Made by a program: the position numbers and the translations under genes
Notes under the pieces: model-generated
The model's database searches: none
What the model saw: the letters and a program-made list of their open reading frames with translations, nothing else
What the model was told of the DNA's origin: nothing
Shown: one piece after another, positions 41,326-50,043 of the stretch
Layout: every line of letters begins with the position of its first letter
How positions within the stretch are numbered: position 1 is the stretch's first letter
Assembly: GCA_009837205.1 (NCBI GenBank)
Contig: VXTZ01000014.1
Location: 45,476 to 109,475 of the forward strand
DNA: 64,000 bases
Direction: 5' to 3'
Origin: Candidatus Dadabacteria bacterium
GTDB taxonomy: Bacteria > Desulfobacterota_D > UBA1144 > Nemesobacterales > Nemesobacteraceae

Positions 41326-42077
41326 ATCCCGAAATTCTGGATGTGGGAATAATTGCTTCTTTTTTCGCCGGGGTGATCGCGTTTCTTTCTCCTTGCATTC
41401 TTCCGCTTATGCCGGGTTACCTATCGATAGTAACGCATCTTTCATACGAAGATCTCTCAGACACTCGAAACCTGCCCAAATTCTCAAGGGTGATCGTACC
41501 AAGTCTTGTCTTCATCCTGGGATTCTCAACTGTCTTTATCTCCTTGGGCGCATTCTCCTCCCAGCTTGGGGGGATGATCTCTGGCAACAAGACTTTTTTG
41601 CTCAGAATAGCCGGAATATTCATAATCCTTTTCGGAATATTCGTAATGGAGATCGTAAAGGTCCCATTTCTTGAGAAAGAACATAAAATCTCCCTTCCGC
41701 GGGAAAGGGGGAATCTTCTCGGAACTTATATTCTCGGCTTGGCGTTCGGCTTTGGCTGGACGCCTTGCGTAGGACCTATTCTCGGATCCATACTCCTTTA
41801 CGCAAGCACAGTGGAAGGAACGCTAAACGCGGTTGGGCTGCTCGCGGTTTACTCACTCGGGATCGGCATACCGTTCATGCTGGTCGGTCTTGCGTTTAAC
41901 AGCGCCATGGGATCTTTTAGCAGCGTCAGAAGGTATTATCCGTATTATAAGTACGCGATAGGCTCGGGACTTGTAATCATAGGAATAATGATGTTTTCAA
42001 ACGAGATTCACTACTTAAATATCTACGGTCAGAAAATATTTGACGCAATTGGAATAGATTTCTGGAAAAGGTTTTAG
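41322..42077 (+). CDS. ccdA: CcdA-family thiol-disulfide transmembrane protein
   Basis: This 251-residue protein has about six hydrophobic segments and two conserved Cys motifs: FLSPCILPLMPGYL near residue 27 and GWTPCVGPILGSIL near 149. CcdA carries electrons from cytoplasmic thioredoxin to periplasmic thiol proteins, for example for cytochrome c maturation. It is translationally coupled to the preceding arsenosugar glycosyltransferase, an unexpected partner. The TlpA-CcmH pair at 49073-50031 would be a natural acceptor. Confidence 0.9.
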   Translation: MNPEILDVGIIASFFAGVIAFLSPCILPLMPGYLSIVTHLSYEDLSDTRNLPKFSRVIVPSLVFILGFSTVFISLGAFSSQLGGMISGNKTFLLRIAGIFIILFGIFVMEIVKVPFLEKEHKISLPRERGNLLGTYILGLAFGFGWTPCVGPILGSILLYASTVEGTLNAVGLLAVYSLGIGIPFMLVGLAFNSAMGSFSSVRRYYPYYKYAIGSGLVIIGIMMFSNEIHYLNIYGQKIFDAIGIDFWKRF

Positions 42078-42201
42078 GGGCCTTGCGGCAACATATAGAA
42101 ATAGAGCTTCTGTACGCGCATTGTCTTAGGAGCAGCATGTCTCTGACCCGTGTTGCGGAGAGAACAGAAACAACCAAAATCTAGATCGGATACATCTCGG
42201 A

Positions 42202-43032
42202 TTACGCATCTCCGTAGCTCAGGATTCCGTAGCTGTACACGCCGGCAAAAGCGGCAACGGAATCCACGGCTTCCGGGGCGACTCGTTTCCCGACTTCAAG
42301 CAGTTCCCCCGATTCCTCTACCTTCATGCCGTGGCGCTTCTCAAAAACGCTTAGGTCATCAAACCCGGTTACCCAAGTCACGTTGAAAGTTTCTTGAAAC
42401 ATATCAGTTGCCCTAATAACCTCGGGGTTTTCATAGGTCCTGTTAATGACGCTCAACGGATAGTAGTCAAAAGCGATTTTGAACGAAGCAATTCTGGCAC
42501 ACAAACTGTCAAAGAAACTGTGGATCAGTTCAAGGGGAAGATACATGCTGTTTCCTTCCCAAAGAAAAAGTATCGGTGAGTTGATGTCAAAACCCGCCTT
42601 GATGAGTTCTTCCGGCAGGTCAACGTCAAGATAGTTGCATGGTATGCTCGGGCATGGCGTAACGCCGTGACTTTCAAGAACCTTGTGCTTGAATTCCAGA
42701 AGGGCCGGCTGATCAACGTCACAGAAACGCACTCCTTCGGTCTGAAAGACCAGGGAACGCATGTCAAACCCACAGCCGAGTATGACAATCTGTTTTATTC
42801 CAGATTGAATCTCGCGTCTTGTGATTTCATCCAGTATGCAGAAGCGGTAACGGAGAATTTCAACCGATTCCGGAAGAATTTTTGTTACCCTGTCGATCTT
42901 TTCCCTTATTTCGTCCGTAACAAACCAGTGGGCGTAAGGATCGTTGAAAACGCGGTGTTCACGGTTTTTTTCCATTTCCCTGTAACAGGCTACGGCAAAC
43001 GCGGTTGTTCCAACTTCATTTATGTCCGGCAT
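42202..43032 (-). CDS. Class I SAM-dependent methyltransferase (PPM1/LCMT-like)
   Basis: This 276-residue protein has SAM motif I IVILGCGFDMRSL near residue 85, an acidic FCDVDQPALLEFK segment, and ILFLWEGNSMYLPLE in the middle. These are typical of the leucine carboxyl methyltransferase-like group (Pfam LCM). Members methylate carboxyl or hydroxyl groups of unknown small molecules in bacteria. It is not an ArsM homologue: the ArsM cysteine triad is absent. It converges with ccdA, leaving 124 bases with no clear terminator. Confidence 0.8.
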   Translation of the reverse strand: MPDINEVGTTAFAVACYREMEKNREHRVFNDPYAHWFVTDEIREKIDRVTKILPESVEILRYRFCILDEITRREIQSGIKQIVILGCGFDMRSLVFQTEGVRFCDVDQPALLEFKHKVLESHGVTPCPSIPCNYLDVDLPEELIKAGFDINSPILFLWEGNSMYLPLELIHSFFDSLCARIASFKIAFDYYPLSVINRTYENPEVIRATDMFQETFNVTWVTGFDDLSVFEKRHGMKVEESGELLEVGKRVAPEAVDSVAAFAGVYSYGILSYGDA

Positions 43033-43419
43033 GGCAGATCCATATAAAATTACGCGGGATGCGCATTCAGCAGAAACGGCATGCGGGATGCGACTTTCCT
43101 GTTATTAAAATATGTCCTATTACGGAGTTGGCAAGAAAAGATTTTTTCTGAACTTTGCGACAAAACACCCAAAGCAACCATGAAGCGAGACCAAGCGATA
43201 CAGAATTCCTGCAGTCAATTCTTAGGGTGGACATTTTTTTACTGGGCATGTTGCTTGGAGAAACCCACAAGCTGTTGCCACCTCATGATAGAAAAAACAG
43301 TATTAAGAAACTCAGAAAAAGCTTTTGAAAAATAAAATTGTCATATAGATTTATCTTTTGATGAAAGTCAGGAAGTCCAGTATTTTCTTATATTTGTTAC
43401 TGCTAAGCTGGAGGTAAAA
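43033..43419. other. 387-bp stretch without a supported gene
   Basis: Short open frames exist on both strands but have no ribosome-binding site or recognisable motif. The only structure seen is a direct repeat of GCGGGATGCG at 43054-43063 and 43083-43092. The 3' half is AT-rich and presumably holds the fmdB promoter, but I could not settle on a -35/-10 pair. Confidence 0.5.
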
Positions 43420-43635
43420 ATGCCTTTATACGAATATGAATGCTCTGATTGTGGAGAAGTATTCGAAATTCTGGTACTTGACTCAGACGAAACCATAAAG
43501 TGTGTGATCTGCGATTCGGAGAACATCGGAAAACAGTTCTCGACTTTCGGACTTGGCAGTAGCAACGGGAGCCTTGAAATTTCCGAGAGCGAGGATTCAG
43601 GAAGCTGCTCGCAATCGTCCTGCGGTTGCTGCTGA
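43420..43635 (+). CDS. FmdB-family zinc-ribbon protein
   Basis: This 71-residue protein opens with PLYEYECSDCGEVFE and has Cys8/Cys11 and Cys28/Cys31, a CxxC-CxxC zinc ribbon characteristic of FmdB-like regulators. A disordered Ser/Glu stretch leads to a Cys-rich C-terminus (SCGCC). A GGAGG ribosome-binding site lies 6 bases before the ATG. The function of the family is largely unknown. Confidence 0.9.
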   Translation: MPLYEYECSDCGEVFEILVLDSDETIKCVICDSENIGKQFSTFGLGSSNGSLEISESEDSGSCSQSSCGCC

Positions 43636-43648
43636 TTTCCCGGTGCAA

Positions 43649-43676
43649 TTGCACAAAATTTATCTCTGTATATAAT
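43649..43676 (+). promoter_or_regulatory. Malic-enzyme promoter with palindromic operator candidate
   Basis: TTGCAC (43649-43654), a 16-base spacer and a perfect TATAAT (43671-43676) lie upstream of the malic enzyme gene. A perfect 12-bp palindrome, GTGCAATTGCAC (43643-43654), covers the -35 box, where a dimeric regulator could block polymerase. Confidence 0.7.
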
Positions 43677-43719
43677 TAACGTTTCATTTTAAAACACCCG
43701 ATGGAGGATCGGTCAAGAA

Positions 43720-45009
43720 ATGTGCGAAGGCGATAAAAAAATGAAGGAAGCCGCTCTTGAATATCATAGAAGCGGTAGAAAAGGAAAACTTGAAGTCCTA
43801 CCAACAAAGCCCTGTGACACGGCTTGGGAGCTCTCTCTTGCGTACTCCCCCGGAGTCGCTGAGCCCTGCAGGGAAATAGACAAGGACGAAGATCTGTCTT
43901 ATGAATATACCAACAGAGGAAATCTGGTTGCGGTAGCTTCAAACGGCACCGCAATACTGGGACTCGGAAACTTGGGAGCCCTCGCGGGAAAACCCGTGAT
44001 GGAAGGGAAAGGGGTGCTTTTCAAGAAGTTCGCGGACGTGGACGCTTACGACATTGAAATAGATACCGATGACCCTGACGAATTCATAAAGACCGTAAAA
44101 TACCTCGAGCCCACTTTCGGCGGCATTAACCTTGAAGATATAAAAGCCCCTGAGTGCTTCTACATAGAAGATAAACTGAAAGAAGAGATGGACATACCAG
44201 TCTTTCACGACGATCAGCACGGAACCGCGATAATATCGGGCGCCGGACTTCTTAACGCCTGTGAGATTACCGGGAAAAAGATGAGCGAGCTCAAAATGGC
44301 GTTTAACGGAGCCGGAGCGTCCGCAATCGCATGCGCAGAGTTCTTCATAGCCCTCGGAGCAAAAAGGGAAAACATAATAATGTGCGACAGCAGGGGCGTA
44401 ATTTACGAGGGAAGAAACGCTGGGCTTAATCCCCAGAAAGAAAGATTTCTTGTCGAGACGGACAAAAGAACCATAGGGGACGCACTGGTCGGGGCCGATG
44501 TGTTTGTCGGACTCTCAAATGGCGGAGCCATCAATCAGCAAGACGTCAAGAACATGGCGAAAAATCCTATAATATTCGCCATGGCGAATCCCGACCCCGA
44601 AATACTCCCTGTAGACGCAAAGGCAGCCAGAAGCGACGTAATAACCGCCACGGGCCGATCCGATTTCGCAAATCAGGTGAATAACGTTTTGGGATTTCCC
44701 TTTATTTTCAGAGGAGCGCTTGACGTAAGAGCGACAAAAATAAACGACGAAATGAAAGTTGCAGCGGCATACTCCCTCGCAGCGCTCGCAAAGGAACCCG
44801 TACCGGATAAAGTAGCCAGGGCCTACGGAGACCAGAAATTTGAGTTCGGTCCGGACTACATAGTCCCGAAGCCATTTGATCCCAGGGTTCTGGTATGGGA
44901 GTCAGCCGCGGTCGCACAGGCTGCAATGGAAACCGGCGTTTCCAGAATCCAGATCGATCTTGATGCTTACAAGAAGTCTCTGGAAGACAAGATAAAAGAC
45001 CTGCTCTAG
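43720..45009 (+). CDS. Malic enzyme (decarboxylating malate dehydrogenase)
   Basis: This 429-residue enzyme converts malate to pyruvate and CO2 with reduction of NAD(P). Visible are the substrate-site Tyr in [10 protein letters not shown], the metal-binding [10 protein letters not shown] near residue 168, and the Rossmann motif [14 protein letters not shown]. The length fits the short bacterial malic enzymes without the C-terminal phosphotransacetylase-like domain. The first ATG has GGAGG 12 bases upstream. An alternative ATG at 43741 has GAAGG. Cofactor preference cannot be settled from sequence. Confidence 0.93.
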   Translation: MCEGDKKMKEAALEYHRSGRKGKLEVLPTKPCDTAWELSLAYSPGVAEPCREIDKDEDLSYEYTNRGNLVAVASNGTAILGLGNLGALAGKPVMEGKGVLFKKFADVDAYDIEIDTDDPDEFIKTVKYLEPTFGGINLEDIKAPECFYIEDKLKEEMDIPVFHDDQHGTAIISGAGLLNACEITGKKMSELKMAFNGAGASAIACAEFFIALGAKRENIIMCDSRGVIYEGRNAGLNPQKERFLVETDKRTIGDALVGADVFVGLSNGGAINQQDVKNMAKNPIIFAMANPDPEILPVDAKAARSDVITATGRSDFANQVNNVLGFPFIFRGALDVRATKINDEMKVAAAYSLAALAKEPVPDKVARAYGDQKFEFGPDYIVPKPFDPRVLVWESAAVAQAAMETGVSRIQIDLDAYKKSLEDKIKDLL

Positions 45010-45055
45010 GAAAAAACCAGCGTTTTGCGAGATTGCCTCAATCCTCCGGTTAACC

Positions 45056-45076
45056 GCCTTCCGCAATGCGGAAGGC
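45056..45076 (+). terminator. Perfect 9-bp hairpin after the malic enzyme gene
   Basis: GCCTTCCGC-AAT-GCGGAAGGC lies 47 bases after the stop codon. The stem is perfect and GC-rich, but it is followed by AGTTCTCT, not a T run. It may therefore be a weak or Rho-assisted terminator or an mRNA-stabilising hairpin. Confidence 0.35.
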
Positions 45077-45101
45077 AGTTCTCTAACACCTATCCGGTCC
45101 A

Positions 45102-45767
45102 TTGATAAAAGCGGTCATATTTGATATGGATGGAGTCATAATAGACAGCGAACCCCTCTGGGAGAAAAGCGAGTCTATTATGCTCAAGCAAAAGGGGTTT
45201 GCGGGCAACGAAAGTTACAGAAAAGAATACAGAAAGAAGATAATGGGTCTTAACCAGAAAGACTCCGTAAAACTTCTAAAAGAAACTTTTGGCCTTGATG
45301 AATCCCTGGAGGAAATTCTCCACACCCGTCTTAATATCCTTCTCGAACTTTACGAAAAGGAACTCAAACTCGTCGAGGGAATTCCCGAAATCCTTGAAAC
45401 TCTACGCGCGGAGAGACATGTAAAAACGGCCCTCACTTCGGGCTCCCCGATGAAAGTAATAGAGTTTGTTCTTAAAAAATTCTCTCTTTCGGACACTTTC
45501 AGAATAAAAGTTTCGGGAGACTGCGTGGAAAGAGGAAAACCTCACCCCGACATATACCTTGAAACCGCAAGGCGTCTCGGGGTCAGCCCCGAAGAATGCG
45601 TTGCGATTGAAGATTCCATAAACGGCATAGTATCAGCAAAAGAGGCCGGCATGCGCTGTATCGCAGTACCCGACCCGAGAATAGCCCCAGAAGATTACCC
45701 TCAGGCTGACATCTTCAGAAAAAGTGTTTCGGAAATCCGCCTTGAAGACATAAAGAGCTTTGCTTAA
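45102..45767 (+). CDS. HAD-superfamily hydrolase, 2-deoxyglucose-6-phosphatase-like
   Basis: This 221-residue protein has HAD motif I DMDGVIIDSEPLW (Asp8, Asp10), an all-alpha cap, the motif II Ser in ALTSGSPMK, and GKPHPDIYLETARRLGV with VAIEDSINGIVSAKEAGM. The TTG start (45102) gives the standard MIKAVIFDMDG opening, and no ATG is better placed. It ends in a four-base convergent overlap with the aldo/keto reductase. Sugar-phosphate phosphatase activity is likely; the substrate is unknown. Confidence 0.85.
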   Translation: MIKAVIFDMDGVIIDSEPLWEKSESIMLKQKGFAGNESYRKEYRKKIMGLNQKDSVKLLKETFGLDESLEEILHTRLNILLELYEKELKLVEGIPEILETLRAERHVKTALTSGSPMKVIEFVLKKFSLSDTFRIKVSGDCVERGKPHPDIYLETARRLGVSPEECVAIEDSINGIVSAKEAGMRCIAVPDPRIAPEDYPQADIFRKSVSEIRLEDIKSFA

Positions 45768-46756
45768 AAAGGTCTTGGACCGGGAGCCATGAATTCTGGA
45801 CCTATGGGGTTCGGGACGAAAGTATCAAGTATTGCGTCTATTTCATTCATAGAATCATCGTCTATAGTCCACCCTACGGTGCCCGCGAGATCATCGAGCT
45901 GCCCCGGGCGTCGAGCTCCCCAGAGAGTGATATCGTTTTTGCATTTATCGAGAACCCACCTTACGGAAAGTTCAAGCACGTTCTTTGCGAAACGCTCAGA
46001 GGCAAGCTCCCCCAGACTTTCAACCGCACTGAGGTAATTATCGTAGACGGGCCTTCGAAACTTGGGATCAAAATTTCTTATGTCGTCTCCTAGAAACTCG
46101 GAGTCGATTTTTAGCTTCCCACCCAGAAGTCCTCTGCACAAAGCCCCGTAGAGAAGCATGGTAACCCCGTGCTCCTCACACCAGGGAAGTACGTCTTCCT
46201 CGATCCCTCTCTCGAAAAGATTGTAAGGAGGCTGACTCGAGTTAAGCGGGCAGACGGAACGGAAAATCTCCATCTGCTCAACCGAATAGTTGCTTACTCC
46301 GACAGCTCTTACCTTCCCGCTTTCAATGAGTTCCGCCATGGCTTGCGCGGTTTCCTCAATAGGGACAAGGGGATCGGGCCAGTGAATCTGGTAAAGATCT
46401 ATCCGGTCGGTGCGCAGTCTTCTAAGGGAATCGTCAATCTCCTTGTATATCCTCTCCGGGAGGGAATTTCTGAATATTCCTCCCCTCTCCCACTCAAGCC
46501 CTACTTTCGTCGCGATTATCAGTTCATCTCTCATCCCGCTCTGAGAAACCGCTTCTCCCACGATTTCTTCGGAAAGGCCGAAACCGTAAATAGGAGCGGT
46601 ATCAATGAGATTTACCCCGTTATCAAACGCCTCGTATATAGTCCTCACGCATTCTTTCCTGTCGCTTCCTCCCCAGAGCCATCCTCCCATTGCCCAAGTC
46701 CCAAGACCTATTCTCGACGAATTGATTTCCGTACCGGCAATTTTTACAAATTCCAT
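45764..46756 (-). CDS. Aldo/keto reductase
   Basis: This 330-residue NADPH-dependent oxidoreductase has the catalytic tetrad visible as Asp52 and Tyr57 (LIDTAPIYGFG), Lys84 (ATKVGLEW) and His of DLYQIHWPD near 125. The SVEQMEIF and LLYGALCRGLLGGK segments match the AKR11/12-like group. Its ATG overlaps the otsAB stop by one base, so it is probably co-translated with trehalose synthesis. The carbonyl substrate is unknown. Confidence 0.9.
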   Translation of the reverse strand: MEFVKIAGTEINSSRIGLGTWAMGGWLWGGSDRKECVRTIYEAFDNGVNLIDTAPIYGFGLSEEIVGEAVSQSGMRDELIIATKVGLEWERGGIFRNSLPERIYKEIDDSLRRLRTDRIDLYQIHWPDPLVPIEETAQAMAELIESGKVRAVGVSNYSVEQMEIFRSVCPLNSSQPPYNLFERGIEEDVLPWCEEHGVTMLLYGALCRGLLGGKLKIDSEFLGDDIRNFDPKFRRPVYDNYLSAVESLGELASERFAKNVLELSVRWVLDKCKNDITLWGARRPGQLDDLAGTVGWTIDDDSMNEIDAILDTFVPNPIGPEFMAPGPRPF

Positions 46757-48990
46757 TATCTCTTCCTCCCCTTCTTCATGGTTTTGGAAGATGAATCTTC
46801 CATTTCGCGGGTTACATCCGCCAGCGAAAAAAGAAGGTCCCTTGCCTCGGTGGTCGAGCGGACCCTGTACTTGGCTTTTGACGGTCCGAAACCAACCTTT
46901 ATGGAATAAGCATCTTCGGGAAGTTCTTCAAAAATGTCCTCATCCGTCCAGTCGTCTCCTATTGATATGATAAGGTCCCATTTTTTTGCTTTGAGCCACT
47001 GGGTAGCCGCCTTGCCTTTGTTTATGAAAGAACCCTTGATTTCCACAACCTTGTTTCCCTCAAGCACGCCGATCTCAAGGTTCGCCGTTATGTGCGAGAG
47101 CATATCCTTAAGTTCCCCTACTCTCACGATTGAGAGTGCCGGATCAACCTTCCTGTAGTGCCACGCCAGGGAAAAATTCTTTTCCTCGATAAGCGACCCA
47201 GGGGTCCTATCGACGAAAACTTCCAGTATAGGTCTTATTTCTTCCTTCCATCCCTCCGGAGCCATATCGGACATCTTCCACTTTCCGCGTCTTATCCAAA
47301 GACCGTGTTCGGCCGCAAGACCGTTTGTCACATTGCCAAGCCAGTCGGTAAGAGTGTTTCTGTCTCTGCCACTTATAATGACAAGCTCATTTTTCTCCCT
47401 CAAGGAAAGTTCCTTAAGCGCGGAGTAGATCTCCGGGTCAGGTTTCGCATCCTGCGGATTATTCTTGAAAGAGACAAGAGAACCGTCGTAATCAAGCAGC
47501 AAAAGACACTTCTTGCTCGCCCTGTATTTTTCAATCAGTTCGCCTGTCATTTCCGGACTGAGTCTTCGGGCAAACATCTTAAGCTGTCTCCCTTTCGTTT
47601 CATCAAGCCTCTCCATGAAGTCCGCCGTCCATGTCCTGATATCGTATCTTCTGAGACGGCTCTGCATCGTCTTCATCCGCCTTTTCTGCTCCGTCTTGGT
47701 CATGGCAAGAGCGGTTTCCAGAGCCCGTGAAGTAGATTCGAGATCATTGGGGTTTATGATTATGGCTTCGCTCAGTTCCTGTGCGGTTCCCGCCATCTCG
47801 CCGAGTATGAGTACGCCCGCCTTGTTCTGTCTTGCGGCCACATACTCCTTGGCAATCAGGTTCATGCCGTCGCGAAGGGGAGTAATGAAAAGGATGTCCG
47901 CAGCTAGGTAAAGAGAAATCAAATCCTCGAAACCGAAAGATCTGTACATGTAGTGAATCGGGTTCCAGCCGATAGTATCGTAGCGGCCGTTTATCGCGCC
48001 GACCAGATTGTCAACTTCGTTTTTCAGTATCTTGTAGTGAACAACTTCCGTTCTCGAAGGCACCGCGACAAGCAAAAGAACCACCTTGCCCCTTATCTTC
48101 GGGTTTCTCTCAAGGAAAAGATCAAACGCCCTGAGTCTCTCCGGAATTCCCTTTGAGTAATCAAGACGGTCTATAGAGAGAATGACCTTCCGGTCATTTC
48201 CCAAGAGGTCTCTGAACTCGTCCTTTCTTTTCTGAATGCTTCGTTTCTTTGGTGCGGAGGAGAATTTCTCGTAATCGATCCCCATAGGAAAAGTATCGGT
48301 TCTTATCTCTCTTTCCCCGATTATAAACCGCCCTAGGGAATGCTCGTGTCCAAGTATCCTTCTTACGCTTTCGGCAAAATGCCTTACGTAGTCAAAAGTG
48401 TGAAAACCTATGAGATCAGCGCCGGTAAGCCCCTGTATTATTTCCCTGCACCACGGAATAAGCCTGAAAATCTCAGAAGACGGAAAAGGTATGTGCAGGA
48501 AAAAACCGATGCTTGATTTGGGCAACTGCTTTTTTACAAGGTCTGGGACAAGCATCAGATGGTAATCATGAACCCAGATGTAGTCCCCTCCGCGGGCCAC
48601 GTCGAGAATGGCAGCGGCGAACTTGGTGTTCACGCTGATGTATGATTCCCAGAACTCTTTTTTATAGGTTCCGTACTGGACGAAATAATGGAAGATAGGC
48701 CATATTACTTCGTTGCAAAACCCTTGGTAGTAGTCTTTTACCTCTTCGGCGCTGAGGCTCACAGGATAGAAATTTTCTTCTCCGAGCCGCCGCTCCATTT
48801 CCGAAACCTGCTCTCTGGACAGACTCCCGTAATCTATCCCCGGCCATCCTATCCAGCATTTTTCGTAATCTGTATCAAGAGAACTGAGGCCCGTAGCCAC
48901 ACCTCCGACGCTCGGTTCAAAAGAAAGCTTCCCGTTTTCCTCCCGCACGGTCGTTGGCAATCTGTTGGATACAATTATCAGCTTTTTCAT
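46756..48990 (-). CDS. Fused trehalose-6-phosphate synthase/phosphatase (OtsA-OtsB)
   Basis: This 744-residue two-domain protein has residues 1 to about 480 as a GT20 glucosyltransferase. That part opens with IIVSNRLP and the VGGVATGLSS loop, with WVHDYHLMLVPDL near 140 and the DGMNLIAKEY acceptor site. A HAD-type phosphatase follows from about 495, with LLLLDYDGSL, IISGRDRNTL and GDDWTDEDIFEEL. Together they make trehalose from UDP-glucose and glucose-6-phosphate, an osmotic and desiccation protectant. The fused form is common in archaea, eukaryotes and some bacteria. TATAAT lies 8 bases before the ATG. Confidence 0.95.
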   Translation of the reverse strand: MKKLIIVSNRLPTTVREENGKLSFEPSVGGVATGLSSLDTDYEKCWIGWPGIDYGSLSREQVSEMERRLGEENFYPVSLSAEEVKDYYQGFCNEVIWPIFHYFVQYGTYKKEFWESYISVNTKFAAAILDVARGGDYIWVHDYHLMLVPDLVKKQLPKSSIGFFLHIPFPSSEIFRLIPWCREIIQGLTGADLIGFHTFDYVRHFAESVRRILGHEHSLGRFIIGEREIRTDTFPMGIDYEKFSSAPKKRSIQKRKDEFRDLLGNDRKVILSIDRLDYSKGIPERLRAFDLFLERNPKIRGKVVLLLVAVPSRTEVVHYKILKNEVDNLVGAINGRYDTIGWNPIHYMYRSFGFEDLISLYLAADILFITPLRDGMNLIAKEYVAARQNKAGVLILGEMAGTAQELSEAIIINPNDLESTSRALETALAMTKTEQKRRMKTMQSRLRRYDIRTWTADFMERLDETKGRQLKMFARRLSPEMTGELIEKYRASKKCLLLLDYDGSLVSFKNNPQDAKPDPEIYSALKELSLREKNELVIISGRDRNTLTDWLGNVTNGLAAEHGLWIRRGKWKMSDMAPEGWKEEIRPILEVFVDRTPGSLIEEKNFSLAWHYRKVDPALSIVRVGELKDMLSHITANLEIGVLEGNKVVEIKGSFINKGKAATQWLKAKKWDLIISIGDDWTDEDIFEELPEDAYSIKVGFGPSKAKYRVRSTTEARDLLFSLADVTREMEDSSSKTMKKGRKR

Positions 48991-48998
48991 GAAAACCT

Positions 48999-49004
48999 AT
49001 TATA
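48999..49004 (-). promoter_or_regulatory. -10 box of otsAB, 8 nt before the start codon
   Basis: The minus strand reads TATAAT, then AGGTTTTC, then the otsAB ATG. A poor -35 (TTCCTG, 16-base spacing) is present. The spacing is identical to that of gmk and implies a very short leader. The AGG within the 8 bases could still act as a weak ribosome-binding site if transcription started early. Confidence 0.45.
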
Positions 49005-49072
49005 ATAAACGGGTCAGTCGCAGGAATAATAACCAAAAGAAAACTTAACGCTAGAAAGAACAGGATCTCTGT

Positions 49073-49636
49073 ATGAAGATATCAAACGCGGTACCGAAGA
49101 TTCTTACCGTCCTTATTATAGCCCTGCTTGCGTACACCCTTTGGAGCGGGCTTTCGGGAAAGGGAGGTGTTCAAACCCCCTCACAGCTTGTGGGAAGACC
49201 CGCACCCGAGTTCGTGTTGAGATCGTTTAGCGGTGAGAAGGTAAGGCTTTCTGATTTTCGGGGAAAGACATTGCTTGTGAATTTCTGGGCATCCTGGTGT
49301 CATCCATGCAGAGAGGAGGCCCCAGCTCTAGAGAGAACTTACATGTCTCTTTCGGGCAATCAGGTTGAGTTCATAGGAATAAACATAATGGACGACAGAA
49401 AAAGCGCCGAGGAATACATAAAATCGTTCGGGGGAAGCTTCGTCAACATTTATGACCCGGAAAACAGGATACATCTGGATTACGGAGTGGGAGGAGTTCC
49501 GGAGACTTTCTTCGTAAACCCCGAGGGAATCATAACCGGCAAGCACAGAGGGCCACTTACCGAAAAAATGATTATGAGCTATATAGAGAACGCGACTATT
49601 TACAACGAGCAGAGCCGGAGAACTGAAAACCCGTGA
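49073..49636 (+). CDS. TlpA/CcmG-like periplasmic thioredoxin
   Basis: This 187-residue protein has an N-terminal membrane anchor (about residues 8-25) and a thioredoxin fold with the active site FWASWCHPCR (Cys76, Cys79). The cis-Pro loop GVPETFFV lies near 143. It probably keeps apocytochrome c or other periplasmic thiols reduced, fed by CcdA. Its TGA stop overlaps the GTG start of the ccmH-like gene. Confidence 0.9.
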   Translation: MKISNAVPKILTVLIIALLAYTLWSGLSGKGGVQTPSQLVGRPAPEFVLRSFSGEKVRLSDFRGKTLLVNFWASWCHPCREEAPALERTYMSLSGNQVEFIGINIMDDRKSAEEYIKSFGGSFVNIYDPENRIHLDYGVGGVPETFFVNPEGIITGKHRGPLTEKMIMSYIENATIYNEQSRRTENP

Positions 49637-50031
49637 ACTGTTTTTTTCGCAAGATCCTAAGCGCGGGACTTTTTTTATCTCTAGCCTTTTTTATCGCCTT
49701 CCAGGTGGATGCAGACACACTTGAAGACCAGATAGCCGAAATATCGGGAGAACTTATGTGCCCAGTGTGCGAGGGGCAGAGCGTTGCGGAATCAAACGCC
49801 CAGCTTGCCAGAGACATGAGGGCTGTCATAAAAACAAAGCTGCTTGAAGGCAAGTCAAAGGAAGAAATAATAGACTATTTTGTCTCAAGCTACGGAGAAA
49901 CTATTCTCGCATCCCCTCCACCCAAAGGATTCAGCGTCATATTATGGCTTCTGCCCGTGCTTTCCGTACTTATCGGCGCGGCAATAATCCTGAGAACGAT
50001 TTACTCATACAAAGTCGAGGAAAAAAAATAG
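49633..50031 (+). CDS. CcmH-family cytochrome c maturation protein
   Basis: This 132-residue protein has an N-terminal signal or anchor (about 7-24), the redox pair Cys43/Cys46 in LMCPVCEGQSVAESNA, and a second membrane helix at about residues 101-122. This matches the N-terminal (CcmH/CycL) domain of System I cytochrome c maturation, which helps present apocytochrome haem-binding cysteines. GTG start, coupled to the TlpA-like gene. Other ccm genes are not in the window. Confidence 0.9.
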   Translation: MNCFFRKILSAGLFLSLAFFIAFQVDADTLEDQIAEISGELMCPVCEGQSVAESNAQLARDMRAVIKTKLLEGKSKEEIIDYFVSSYGETILASPPPKGFSVILWLLPVLSVLIGAAIILRTIYSYKVEEKK

Positions 50032-50043
50032 CCAGAGAGAGAA

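Noticed and set aside
42202..43032. ArsM arsenite methyltransferase
   Set aside because: The gene next to the arsenosugar cluster is a methyltransferase, but it has LCM/PPM1-type motifs and lacks the ArsM cysteines. It is also on the opposite strand.
43054..43092. CRISPR-like direct repeat GCGGGATGCG
   Set aside because: Only two 10-base copies, 29 bases apart, with no further units or cas genes.
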